DNA from: Pseudomonadota bacterium
GTDB lineage: Bacteria; Pseudomonadota; Gammaproteobacteria; Burkholderiales; Burkholderiaceae_B
DNA: 64,000 bases
Reading direction: 5' to 3'
Assembly: GCA_023389155.1 (NCBI GenBank)
Contig: JAEWEV010000002.1
Location: 60,016-124,015, forward strand
Shown: piece after piece, positions 27,014-35,713 of the stretch
Layout of the letters: every line of letters begins with the position of its first letter
Numbering within the stretch: position 1 is the first letter of the stretch
Translations under genes and position numbers: made by a program
Notes under the pieces: generated by a model
Database searches by the model: none
The model's input: the letters and a program-made list of their open reading frames with translations, nothing else
Told to the model about the DNA's origin: nothing

Positions 27014-27060
27014 TGAAACGTATAATAGATTGTGTATATAATCTATTTCACCCCGTTTCA
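27014..27060. promoter_or_regulatory. Nested inverted repeat upstream of the MFS transporter
   Basis: AATAGATT (27024-27031) and AATCTATT (27040-27047) form a perfect 8-bp inverted repeat with an 8-base spacer. Outside it, TGAAACG (27014-27020) and CGTTTCA (27054-27060) form a second repeat around the same centre. The element ends 14 bases before the MFS start codon. It is a likely operator or a leader hairpin; the binding regulator is not known. Confidence 0.6.
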
Positions 27061-27074
27061 CCGATGAGAAAATC

Positions 27075-28316
27075 ATGTCTTCTGCAGCTTCGCAAACCCG
27101 CCCGCTTTCCGTATGGCAGATACTGATCTGCGGAGGCATGATCGTCACGTTTTCCATGGGCGTCAGGCATGGCTTCGGACTGTGGATGCAGCCGGTCATT
27201 CAGGCCAATGACTGGGGGCGCGAAACTTTTTCATTTGCCATTGCCATCCAGAATCTGGTATGGGGCATCACAGGCGTGTTTGCAGGCATGCTGGCCGACC
27301 GGTTCGGCGCCTTCAGGGTGATTATTGCAGGTGCAATTTTGTATGCCCTGGGACTGCTGGGCATGGCCTATACCAGCTCTCCGATCATGTTCACCCTCAC
27401 CACGGGTGTGCTGCTCGGAATGGCGCAGGCGGGCACTACCTACGCGGTCATTTTTGGAGTGATCGGGCGCAATATTCCCGTTAGCCGGCGATCCTGGGCC
27501 ATGGGGGTTGCGGCGGCGGCTGGTTCCTTCGGGCAGTTTCTGATGCTGCCTACTGAAAACATTCTGATCAATTCCTTCGGCTGGCAGGAAGCGCTGGTTG
27601 TACTCAGCTGTATGGTTCTGCTGATCGTGCCGCTGGCATTTGGCCTGCGCGAGAATTTCGCGAGTGTACCGGCAGCAACACCAGGCGCGCCTGTACCGAC
27701 ACAACAGGGTATTGTGAATGCCATTCGTGAAGCATTCGCCTATCCCAGCTTTCGTCTGCTGGTGCTTGGTTATTTCGTTTGTGGTTTCCAGGTGGTTTTC
27801 ATTGGTGTGCACATGCCAAGTTACCTGAAAGACGAGGGCCTGAGTGCCGAGGTGGCCGGTTATGCGCTGGCACTAATTGGCCTGTTCAATATCTTCGGCA
27901 CCTATCTGGTCGGGTCACTCGGGCAGCTCTGGCCCAAGCGTTATCTGCTGGCTTTTATCTACATGGCGCGCGGCATTGCCATTACGATATTCCTGATTGT
28001 GCCCATCTCTGCAGTAAGCGTCTATATCTTCTCGGCGGTCATGGGTTTTCTGTGGCTGTCAACGGTACCACCTACCAACGCTATCATTGCCCAGATATTC
28101 GGAGTCAGGCATTTTTCCATGCTGGGAGGGTTTGTTTTCTTCAGTCATCAAATTGGCTCATTCCTGGGCGTCTGGCTGGGCGGTAAGCTGTATGACATTT
28201 ATGGAAATTATGACGTAGTGTGGTACCTGGCCATCGCATTAAGTGTGTTTGCAACATTAATGAACCTGCCGATCAACGAGAGTGCAATCGAGCGCAACAA
28301 AGAGGTCATGGCCTGA
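27075..28316 (+). CDS. MFS transporter (oxalate/formate or monocarboxylate-type)
   Basis: This 413-aa protein has 12 predicted membrane segments and MFS loops (GMLADRFGAFRVIIAG, then LGSLGQLWPKRYLL). The opening MSSAASQTRPLSVWQILICG and RHGFGLWMQPV fit the OFA/MCT-like branch that moves small organic anions. It is monocistronic, preceded by a striking inverted repeat, with a divergent TetR gene. The substrate is not evident. Confidence 0.85.
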   Translation: MSSAASQTRPLSVWQILICGGMIVTFSMGVRHGFGLWMQPVIQANDWGRETFSFAIAIQNLVWGITGVFAGMLADRFGAFRVIIAGAILYALGLLGMAYTSSPIMFTLTTGVLLGMAQAGTTYAVIFGVIGRNIPVSRRSWAMGVAAAAGSFGQFLMLPTENILINSFGWQEALVVLSCMVLLIVPLAFGLRENFASVPAATPGAPVPTQQGIVNAIREAFAYPSFRLLVLGYFVCGFQVVFIGVHMPSYLKDEGLSAEVAGYALALIGLFNIFGTYLVGSLGQLWPKRYLLAFIYMARGIAITIFLIVPISAVSVYIFSAVMGFLWLSTVPPTNAIIAQIFGVRHFSMLGGFVFFSHQIGSFLGVWLGGKLYDIYGNYDVVWYLAIALSVFATLMNLPINESAIERNKEVMA

Positions 28317-28550
28317 GGTTTGTCGCAACACAACGATCCTGGTGTGTTCGACCAAATCGTGAAAGCCGAAAGCCTGCCCTGGAAATATTATTATTGTGGG
28401 CTGCGTGAATCGGCGGGCTGTTGCACCGTAGTGCTTTGGTTTTTGGTATTGCATGGCCGAACCGTCACATAGTCGCGCCGGATCGCGAATGCGCCTGGGC
28501 AGGCAACTATCCTGCACAAGCGTCATCGCGTCCGATGTATCACATGGTGT

Positions 28551-29234
28551 TCAGGCAAGGCTTTTATTCATTTTGGGGCGACGCAAGGCACGAACCTTGC
28601 CACTGCCGCCACCCCCACAATAGAAAAGGTCGGCGCCGTCAGATTCGACGCCACTGATGCCCATATCAGCAGGCATGGTCAGCCTATGCAGGACGGCTCC
28701 CGTGTCGGGATCGATCCTGCGCAGATCGCTTTCGTCGGCTTCCCAAGTGCCATGCCAGAATTCTCCATCCACCCAGGTTACTCCCGTCACGTACCGGTCC
28801 GATGCAATGGTGCGAATAATGTTACCTGTTTCGGGGTTGATTTCAACGATATTGCGTTTACGATACTGCCCAACCCACAAGCTGCCCTCGGCCCATGTCA
28901 TGCCCGAATCGAAGCCCTGGCCGGGTGCCGGAATCGACGACAGAATACTGCCGTTGGCTGGGTCGATTTTGTTGATACGGTCACCCGCAAGCTGGTACAA
29001 ATGCGTTCCATCGAATGCAGTGCCGGCATCACAAATGCATTCGAGCGAACTGGATATTGTTTTGTCTGCGGGATTGATTGCCAGCAGCGCAGTGCCGGTG
29101 GCCGCCCACACACGGTTTCCATCGAAAGTCACGCCATGTATTGCGTTTGTATTTGGAAAAGGGCCATACTCGGCCACAATGTCTGCGACATCGCTAATCG
29201 CTGCGGATGTCTGGGTACTGACTGATTGTGTCAT
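28551..29234 (-). CDS. Beta-propeller (YVTN/glutamine-cyclotransferase-like) protein
   Basis: This 227-aa cytoplasmic protein has five or six similar blades of about 35-40 residues, each with a pattern like DGNRVWAATGTALLAINPAD or EGSLWVGQYRKRNIVEINPE. This resembles SMP-30, virginiamycin-lyase-like and quinoprotein propellers. There is no signal peptide. CAGGAGAAAG lies before the chosen ATG at 29234. It sits 46 bases from a duplicated fragment of the regulator gene found intact at 31366-32586, so it was probably once directly downstream of that regulator. Catalytic function is not recognised. Confidence 0.72.
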   Translation of the reverse strand: MTQSVSTQTSAAISDVADIVAEYGPFPNTNAIHGVTFDGNRVWAATGTALLAINPADKTISSSLECICDAGTAFDGTHLYQLAGDRINKIDPANGSILSSIPAPGQGFDSGMTWAEGSLWVGQYRKRNIVEINPETGNIIRTIASDRYVTGVTWVDGEFWHGTWEADESDLRRIDPDTGAVLHRLTMPADMGISGVESDGADLFYCGGGGSGKVRALRRPKMNKSLA

Positions 29235-29278
29235 TTCTTTCTCCTGAAGTCGTACCTCGAAGTGGTACGGTAAGTTCA

Positions 29279-29377
29279 TTCTATTTCAGTGGAAGAACAG
29301 CAGGGAGTAACAATATTGTCGTGAATCCGGCCAGTGACGGGCACATCCAGCGCTGTGCACGTGATCTGCCGATGGAA
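29279..29377. repeat. Direct repeat copy A (remnant of the regulator 3' end)
   Basis: This 99-bp segment matches 31364-31462 with two mismatches counted by eye. It contains the stop codon and last roughly 31 codons of the winged-helix regulator but is not joined to the rest of that gene. With the other copy it brackets the AbiE toxin-antitoxin genes; the offset between copies is 2,085 bp. Confidence 0.92.
29281..29377 (-). pseudogene. Truncated 3' end of the TPR/winged-helix regulator
   Basis: In this copy the residues IGRSRAQRW, then a single change from Val to Met, and on to LPAVLPLK are encoded, followed by the same stop codon as the intact gene. The upstream sequence of the open frame (to 29517) is unrelated. 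This is a remnant left by duplication, not an expressed gene. Confidence 0.8.
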
Positions 29378-29549
29378 AACTGACAATAGCCACTTGAGCA
29401 CTTCAAACAAAGCCTTGAGCTTTTTGTATCAGGATTTTTACTGAAATCGGAACAGGCGGCATGCATCACGCTAAGTTTGTTTATCCGTGGGCTATGCAGA
29501 GGTGATTGAGAGGACATTCAAGGCATCGTTCCTCGAAGATCCAAGAGGT

Positions 29550-30602
29550 TTAAGCAAGGTTCAGTTTTTCTTCCAATGCTTCCATACCCGCCAGCAGATC
29601 CGCGAAAGAGGGAGGCTCTTGCATAAACATTTCGCTCATTGCTGAATAGTCTTGTTTCAATGACGCGATAGCGGCTTTATTTGGTACCGTACGTAGCGAA
29701 CCGAATACTGCCGTATCGTATCTTGCACTTTTGTCCGGGAACATAAGGTTTTTGTTCAAAACAACCTGTGCAAGAAGGGCAGGGTAATTCAATGCTTCGT
29801 CGGCAATACCACTGCGTGCAAGCATTAACGTATCATAATAGTGCCGCGACATACCGTCGCGCAGCTTGCCATTGTGATGGAGTGCATGCAGTATTGTTGT
29901 CTTTTCCCAGAATGTACGCAAAATAGCCAGAGTTGACAATTCACACCCGGCATCCGGTAATTCGTCGGGGAATGTTTCTGCCAGATAGGGCGTAATTTGC
30001 TTAAACTCAGAGGGTTCGGTGTCACCACGTGCTCCGAACTCCAATTTGATACGCGGCTTAATGTAGGAGCGTTCGGCTTCAGCCTTGGCAAAGCCTCTGT
30101 TAAAGTCCAGACCAGATCCACCAGATCTAGGATAGTTAAACAGAATAGTTTGAGCGTCAGGATCATCGTGGTCGAGCTCAACGCTCCAGCCTGTTGTCGA
30201 ACCAAGAGCCGTTTCTATAACCCTGCTAAGAACGGGCATAACGTTGAACTGGACGTAGTTCTGCGCGGCCACCTTGAGTGCATCAGCACGTCGTTTACGC
30301 TCCTTACCGCTTATACCATCGTCCACAGGCGAACTAACATCGCATACAAACGGAGCCGTGCGGACTATTGTCAGGTCGATATCTTCAGAAAACCGATGCG
30401 TAATTCCATAAGCTTTGGAGAGCGAGGTTCCGCCCTTGAATGTGAGTTGTCCCTCCAGTTCCGGTGCACTCGCAAGTCGCTTGAGTGTCCAGCACACCCA
30501 GAAGTCCTTTTCAATAATAACGGGCGTTAAATCCCGCTGCGCGGCGGCTTCTTCAATAAATACTCGTTGTTCCTCGGCTGGTTTACGGACAAAATTATCC
30601 AT
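29550..30602 (-). CDS. AbiEii/AbiGii-family nucleotidyltransferase toxin
   Basis: This 350-aa protein has the AbiEii motifs: GGTSLSK near residues 57-63 and FSEDIDL at 71-77, the DNA-polymerase-beta-type metal-binding pattern, followed by a conserved helical C-terminal half (HYYDTLML, then FPDKSARYD). AbiEii toxins are nucleotidyltransferases, of which related MenT enzymes modify tRNA, and act in abortive phage infection. The start at 30602 has GGAG upstream; a TTG at 30617 would add five residues. It overlaps the antitoxin gene by eight bases, fitting a type IV toxin-antitoxin pair. Confidence 0.9.
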   Translation of the reverse strand: MDNFVRKPAEEQRVFIEEAAAQRDLTPVIIEKDFWVCWTLKRLASAPELEGQLTFKGGTSLSKAYGITHRFSEDIDLTIVRTAPFVCDVSSPVDDGISGKERKRRADALKVAAQNYVQFNVMPVLSRVIETALGSTTGWSVELDHDDPDAQTILFNYPRSGGSGLDFNRGFAKAEAERSYIKPRIKLEFGARGDTEPSEFKQITPYLAETFPDELPDAGCELSTLAILRTFWEKTTILHALHHNGKLRDGMSRHYYDTLMLARSGIADEALNYPALLAQVVLNKNLMFPDKSARYDTAVFGSLRTVPNKAAIASLKQDYSAMSEMFMQEPPSFADLLAGMEALEEKLNLA

Positions 30603-31203
30603 GTCTGACTGCTCCAATCTTTAAAACAATATCGCCCATCCATCCAGGCATTTTTGAACGTGAGCGCATAAGTGCTTTCATATCACGATCGTCAAGCTGA
30701 TTGGCTAACCGTAGGATAGTTTTTTCATCGACATTCTTTCGGCCCAAATGCGCCATTGCCTGGATAACCGCATTGACGCGATCTGAAGCATGACCGACCA
30801 ATGGCACGCGCGAATGTTTGAGCGCAAGCGTTCGGCCTGCAACCTTCTTTACTCGCGAGGGTCCGGATGTTGAATAGGTCGGGCGTGCTGGCACTTGAGT
30901 GGACAGCCCCAGCTGGTTAGCTGCAGTAGCGCCTGAGACAGACAGCTTCGCACCGCTTTGGGATGATATGGCTTGTGCGAGGCTGTGTACATTAGGGCTT
31001 AGTGCCGCAAGACTGGAATGTAATTTTGGATAGTCATACAAGCCGTGTCCAATGCGCCGAATGCTGCCTGCCTGTTTCAATCTCGACAGAGAAACATCGA
31101 CGGCCCCGCGCGATCCGAGGTCAATAAAATCCTTTGGCGTAAAGACCCATCCACGCCCCTTGCCGCGCACGCGTTTCATAATTTTTTCAGTGATGCTAGA
31201 CAT
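30595..31203 (-). CDS. AbiEi-type antitoxin (DUF6088 family)
   Basis: This 202-aa protein starts with a winged-helix-like segment (WVFTPKDFIDLGSRGAVDVS, then RRIGHGLYDYP), typical of DUF6088/AbiEi antitoxins that repress their own promoter. It is the first gene of a two-gene operon, and an 8-bp inverted repeat lies 16-47 bases before its start codon. Expected roles are autoregulation and neutralising the AbiEii toxin without direct binding (type IV). The pair stands as cargo between direct repeats. Confidence 0.88.
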   Translation of the reverse strand: MSSITEKIMKRVRGKGRGWVFTPKDFIDLGSRGAVDVSLSRLKQAGSIRRIGHGLYDYPKLHSSLAALSPNVHSLAQAISSQSGAKLSVSGATAANQLGLSTQVPARPTYSTSGPSRVKKVAGRTLALKHSRVPLVGHASDRVNAVIQAMAHLGRKNVDEKTILRLANQLDDRDMKALMRSRSKMPGWMGDIVLKIGAVRHG

Positions 31204-31218
31204 GGAAAATAGCCTTTA

Positions 31219-31250
31219 TTGTTAGAAAAAATATATTAAATATCTAACAA
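31219..31250. promoter_or_regulatory. Inverted repeat at the AbiE promoter (candidate antitoxin operator)
   Basis: TTGTTAGA (31219-31226) and TCTAACAA (31243-31250) form a perfect 8-bp inverted repeat with a 16-base AT-rich spacer immediately upstream of the antitoxin gene. AbiEi proteins are known to bind inverted repeats at their promoters, so this is a strong operator candidate. The surrounding 31,204-31,310 is very AT-rich. Confidence 0.7.
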
Positions 31251-31363
31251 ATAAATATATAATTGTTATAGTATATTCGTTATATTTCAATAGATTATAA
31301 CGTTTTTTAAAGATAATGTGCCTGGTATTTATTGTCTGAATTAAATAAGCTACCCGACTTTCC

Positions 31364-31462
31364 TTCTATTTCAGTGGAAGAACAGCAGGGAGTAACAATA
31401 TTGTCGTGAATCCGGCCAGTGACGGGCACACCCAGCGCTGTGCGCGTGATCTGCCGATGGAA
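31364..31462. repeat. Direct repeat copy B (3' end of the intact regulator)
   Basis: This 99-bp segment is the 3' end of the intact regulator gene and repeats 29279-29377 with two differences. The identity stops abruptly on both sides, as expected for a duplication boundary. Confidence 0.92.
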
Positions 31463-32586
31463 TTGACCTGCCCACTGGCCTGAAGTTCGGCCAGCGCGCG
31501 TTGGACCGAGCGCTGGCTGGCGCCGCTTGCCTGCGCCAGTGCCGATGTCGACCACGCTGCGCCATCCGCAAGTAACGCCAACAAGGTTGCCGCTTCACTG
31601 TCAATGGGGGGAGCCAGCACGGACACCGCCTGATTGTCCATGGGCAACAGAGCATACCCATCGCGGGTCGCTTCGATGCCGACCACATGGCGCAACAGCT
31701 TGCGGAGTCTTCCAATCTGCACTCGCAGGCGAGCGCGATGCGTTTCATCCTGGTGTCTGAGGCGGAACACGTGCGCGATCAGCGACTGTCGTGTCACGTC
31801 ACCTGGCCATGCCAGGGCAAGCGCACGAACAAGCTCAAACAGTATGGGACGCGTGGCCAATGAGACGACACTTCCATTCGCGCTCACTGTGCGTCGACAT
31901 CCATCAACGACCAGCTGCGCAGAGGAGAGCAGGGAAGCGATGGCTTCGATTGTCAGCAATGGTTTTGTGTCGCCGCTCATCAGCCGCGCTGCCGGGCGCG
32001 TCATGGCTTTCTGCATTAATGCCACTTCCGCTTGTAGCGCAGGGTTTGCCGATTGGAGTGCAAACGCGTGCGCACGTTGTAATGCGATGCACGCCGGCTC
32101 GATAAGCAGAGAGCGTAACGACAATTCGGCCACAACCAGTTCTGTCACTGCAGCCAGCGCTGCCGGAAGTAAGTTCGTGTCAAGAGCGGCGATGGCATTT
32201 GCGGCATCCTGTAGGCGTCCAAGCAGTAGTGCGCGACGAGCCATAACCAGTCTGGCCTGAACCACATTGGCGTGGTCGCGATGGGACTCAAGTGTAATAA
32301 GCGCATCCGGTAATGCACGTACAGGCTGATCAAGTTCGCGCATGGCTAATGCGACTTCGGCTTCCGCAACAATGCAGCGTGCACGCTCAAGGGGTTCATG
32401 GGTGCCAAAGCCGCGTGCGGCACGCCTGAGCAGGTCGCGAGCACGCGTATGATCGCCAAGGCGGGCCATGGCAACACCTCGCAGGGCCAGTGCCGGCGGG
32501 TCGTCGCGCAGAGCTACCAGTCCAAGCGCGCCCAGCACATCGCCTGCGGCAAGCATACGGGCAGACGCAGCAGTCAGGGAATCCAT
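31366..32586 (-). CDS. TPR-like / winged-helix transcriptional regulator
   Basis: This 406-aa protein has an N-terminal array of alpha-helical TPR-like pairs (roughly residues 1-190), an OmpR-type winged helix (LFELVRALALAWPGDVTRQ, then RLRVQIGRLRKLLRHV) and a second C-terminal winged helix (ALAQASGASQRSVQRALAEL). It is probably a DNA-binding activator with a protein or ligand sensing domain. The start at 32586 (MDSLTAAS) is five codons into the longest frame. Its last 31 codons are duplicated next to the beta-propeller gene, so it originally stood directly upstream of that gene and may control it. Confidence 0.75.
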   Translation of the reverse strand: MDSLTAASARMLAAGDVLGALGLVALRDDPPALALRGVAMARLGDHTRARDLLRRAARGFGTHEPLERARCIVAEAEVALAMRELDQPVRALPDALITLESHRDHANVVQARLVMARRALLLGRLQDAANAIAALDTNLLPAALAAVTELVVAELSLRSLLIEPACIALQRAHAFALQSANPALQAEVALMQKAMTRPAARLMSGDTKPLLTIEAIASLLSSAQLVVDGCRRTVSANGSVVSLATRPILFELVRALALAWPGDVTRQSLIAHVFRLRHQDETHRARLRVQIGRLRKLLRHVVGIEATRDGYALLPMDNQAVSVLAPPIDSEAATLLALLADGAAWSTSALAQASGASQRSVQRALAELQASGQVNSIGRSRAQRWVCPSLAGFTTILLLPAVLPLK

Positions 32587-32601
32587 CGCAATAGCATACA
32601 C

Positions 32602-32920
32602 CGTGAGGCAGATGATGGCCTCTATCTCATTTCAAACGTGATGATTGTTGCAGTGCCGTATTACATCGGTAGATACGATCGGTTGTATGCGCCCGATATC
32701 CTAATGATGAATATTGTGATAACGTAGCTTCCGAAAAGGCCCGACCGAGAAGGCGTTCGATTACTCATATTCATTTGACGGGAATGAATGAAAACAGCGG
32801 ATGATCTGCCCTGAGTGACAGCTCATTGACATCCGTGATATAGGCAGGATCCATGCAGCATCAGGGGATTGCGGCAGTCAGTATTTTGTAAGAAAAATCC
32901 AACAATGGAAGAGAAAATAT
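32602..32920. other. Divergent promoter region
   Basis: About 320 bases separate the regulator from the molybdenum hydroxylase operon. No gene or strong secondary structure is seen. It should contain both promoters. Confidence 0.5.
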
Positions 32921-35713
32921 ATGGGTCAGCTTAATCCTTCAAGGCGACTTTTCCTGAAAAAATCGGTGGTGGCCGGTATTACCGTGTATCTGGCACCGCT
33001 CAATAGCAGGGCATACAATGCCCTGTTCGAAGAAAAAATTCTGCAGGCCCCCGTCTGGGATGCAGAGACAAAAAGGATGCGTCATCGTATTGATGCCAAG
33101 TCCAAGGTGCTGGGTAAAAAGGTCTTTGCCTACGATATTCGCGCTACCGACATGTCGCACTGGCCGCAGAAACAGGCGCATGCGTTTATCCTGCGAGCCA
33201 CCCGTGCAGACCGCATATTTGAAGGCATAGACCTGTCGCGCCTGGGAGATGACCTGAAACCGGATCGGCTGGTCACTGCAGAGGATCTCGTTCGTGATGG
33301 AATCGCGTTCCCTGAGTTTTACGGCGATGACATGTTGTTGCCTGCTGGCAAGACGCCAGCGTATCTGGGGCATGCAGTGGCGGTACTGATCTATCATGAT
33401 TTTGCCCGATTCCGCTTTGCGAAGAACGCAATTCAGTTTCACCCCGATGCCATCCGCTATGGCGCGGAATCCGGTCCGCTTGAGCGGGATCCGTGGGCGT
33501 CATTCCGTTACGTCCGCGTCGGCGGGAGCACTCCGTACGATGACGACACCTTTTCCAGCCTGAAAGACATGCCGATTTTTCCGGCAGGCTTGCGCAAACG
33601 CTTGCCTGTGTGGCCTGAGGGGCGCCAGGGCGGGAAACTGGACGAAGAAGGCATGTATCATGCCGCGCAGATCGATGGCGCGCTGAAGAATCCATCGCCG
33701 GAAGTCGAAGTGCTCTCTGTTGACTATTCGACTCAGTCGGTTGACACCTCGGCCATGGAAGCGGACAACACCAACGGATGGTTCGACAAGGACACTCAGA
33801 CCCTGCATATGGTTATTCCCACGCAGTCGCCGGTAGAACTGGCGACGGAAATTCCGAAAATGCTGGCGAAGATGAATCCTGCCATCAAGCGATTGATATT
33901 GCATCCCTGTTACACCGTGGGTTATGGCTCGAAGGACCATTACAGCTTCCCGTTTGTCGGCACCATGGTTGCAATGTACGGCGATGGATTACCTGTACGG
34001 CTTGCCAATGATCGTTATGAACACTTCCAGACGTCCATCAAACGTCATCCGTTTGATATTTCATATTCGATGGCAGTCAACAAGAGCACAGGAAAGATTG
34101 AAATATTCCAGGGCTATCTGACCGGCAATGGCGGCGGTCGATGCAACTTCACGCCATCTGTGGTTATGGTGGCGGCAACGGCAGCGCAGTCCATCTACTA
34201 CATACCGAAAAGTGATTTTGCTTCTGTGGGAATTGCCACGCGAGCCATTGATGCAGGCAGTGCACGAGGCTACGGCACATTGCAAAGCATGGCAGCGACT
34301 GAAATGATGATGGATGAAATGGCGGCCCGTCTCAAACTGGATCCCATTGATTTTCGAAAACGGAATGTACTCAAGTCGGGCATGAAGAATACGCAGGGTG
34401 CCATTCCAGCAGGCGCCATTCGTGCCGACGAAATTCTGGATCTTGCCGCCAGGCACGACCTGTGGACGGCGCGGCACGATCGCAAGACAGAATTTGAAGC
34501 GAAACATCCTGGTAAGCGTTATGGCGTGGGTTTTGCCTGTGTGCAGAAAGATTTCGGCACTGGGGCGGAGAGCTCCTTTGCCAAGGTTGAATTCACGCCA
34601 GACGGAAAATTGATACTCAGTCACAGTGGCGCTGAAATGGGAACGGGCATGACCACGTCCCAGGCGGTGGTCTGTGCCCAATGGATGGGTAAGCCGGCCG
34701 ACGAGTCGCATTTTTCCGTCACTGACTGGAACGTGCTGCCGATGGTGGCCACCGCGGATCCTTATATGATGGCCCAGGAAGAGCAGGACAAATTTTCTGA
34801 AGATCCCTTCTGGACTCCTTCCTACTGTTCGCCGTCGAGCGCCAGCAATTCCGCCTTTTATTTTTCCCATACCACTCGCGAAGCTGCAAGGCTACTCTTT
34901 GAGCACGGTTTATGGCCCGCCGCGCTTTCCATTTGGCAGACGGGTATCGGGGGTGGGCAGGCTGCACCGCTGGTGGTTCGCATGGAGGACGCACGCTGGG
35001 CCAGTGGGGGCCTGACCGCCGCAGGCATGCAGGTTCTGCCGTTTGCCGATCTGGCAAAAAAAGCGCATGAGATGGGTCTGATCACAGGTGTGGTGGCCCA
35101 TGGTTTCAATCGCTGGGAATGGGCGCAGGCTGATTTCACGGTGCGTGACAAAGAACAGCGACTACCGCTAGATGGCATTTCCTTGCGCAAGGGTAGCGGC
35201 AGTGCGTACCAGCCTTTGGCACGCAATCGGGTCTTTTATCCGCCCATGCAGCGCAACAATGCCGCCGTGACTTATTACAGTGCCATCGGCACTTTGGTGG
35301 AGCTTGCTGTCGATACCGGTACGGGCGAGATTGAGATCATGAATCATCATTCGTTCCTGGAATGCGGCAATCTTATCGTACCCGAACTGGTGTCTGGCCA
35401 GCTTCAGGGTGGCATCGCCATGGGGATTGGACATGCCCTGCATGAATATCTTCCGTTGTATGAAGACGGTCCGGGTGACGGCACATGGAATTTCAATCGC
35501 TATCGGGTGCCCAGAGCCCGCGACGTGGCGGTGTGGAAGCAGACAGGTGATATTCTGCCGCCCTTGTCAGAGACGGATCCTCCCAAGGGCATGGCCGAAG
35601 TCGTAATGATTCCGGTGGTTGCTGCCGTGATCAATGCCATTGCCCACGCAACCGGTCAATATTTTCGTCATCTTCCTGTGCGCGCGGAAAATATTAAAGA
35701 GGTCTTTCAATGA
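32921..35713 (+). CDS. Molybdenum hydroxylase large subunit (isoquinoline 1-oxidoreductase/nicotinate dehydrogenase-like)
   Basis: This 930-aa protein belongs to the xanthine dehydrogenase family of molybdopterin cytosine-dinucleotide enzymes, in the IorB-like branch. It begins with a Tat-type signal (SRRLFLKKSVVAG, residues 7-19), then carries Mo-binding segments such as GYGTLQSMAATEMMMDEMA and the C-terminal active-site motif GMAEVVMIPV containing the catalytic Glu. The stop overlaps the 2Fe-2S gene (ATGA). IorB-type enzymes hydroxylate N-heterocycles or oxidise aldehydes. It lies 4.5 kb before a pyridine-catabolic cluster, so an N-heteroaromatic substrate is plausible but unproven. Confidence 0.88.
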   Translation: MGQLNPSRRLFLKKSVVAGITVYLAPLNSRAYNALFEEKILQAPVWDAETKRMRHRIDAKSKVLGKKVFAYDIRATDMSHWPQKQAHAFILRATRADRIFEGIDLSRLGDDLKPDRLVTAEDLVRDGIAFPEFYGDDMLLPAGKTPAYLGHAVAVLIYHDFARFRFAKNAIQFHPDAIRYGAESGPLERDPWASFRYVRVGGSTPYDDDTFSSLKDMPIFPAGLRKRLPVWPEGRQGGKLDEEGMYHAAQIDGALKNPSPEVEVLSVDYSTQSVDTSAMEADNTNGWFDKDTQTLHMVIPTQSPVELATEIPKMLAKMNPAIKRLILHPCYTVGYGSKDHYSFPFVGTMVAMYGDGLPVRLANDRYEHFQTSIKRHPFDISYSMAVNKSTGKIEIFQGYLTGNGGGRCNFTPSVVMVAATAAQSIYYIPKSDFASVGIATRAIDAGSARGYGTLQSMAATEMMMDEMAARLKLDPIDFRKRNVLKSGMKNTQGAIPAGAIRADEILDLAARHDLWTARHDRKTEFEAKHPGKRYGVGFACVQKDFGTGAESSFAKVEFTPDGKLILSHSGAEMGTGMTTSQAVVCAQWMGKPADESHFSVTDWNVLPMVATADPYMMAQEEQDKFSEDPFWTPSYCSPSSASNSAFYFSHTTREAARLLFEHGLWPAALSIWQTGIGGGQAAPLVVRMEDARWASGGLTAAGMQVLPFADLAKKAHEMGLITGVVAHGFNRWEWAQADFTVRDKEQRLPLDGISLRKGSGSAYQPLARNRVFYPPMQRNNAAVTYYSAIGTLVELAVDTGTGEIEIMNHHSFLECGNLIVPELVSGQLQGGIAMGIGHALHEYLPLYEDGPGDGTWNFNRYRVPRARDVAVWKQTGDILPPLSETDPPKGMAEVVMIPVVAAVINAIAHATGQYFRHLPVRAENIKEVFQ

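Noticed and set aside
29281..29517. 78-aa frame ending with the regulator's last residues
   Set aside because: Only the 3' repeat copy is homologous; the rest is unrelated sequence, so it is a duplication remnant rather than a gene.
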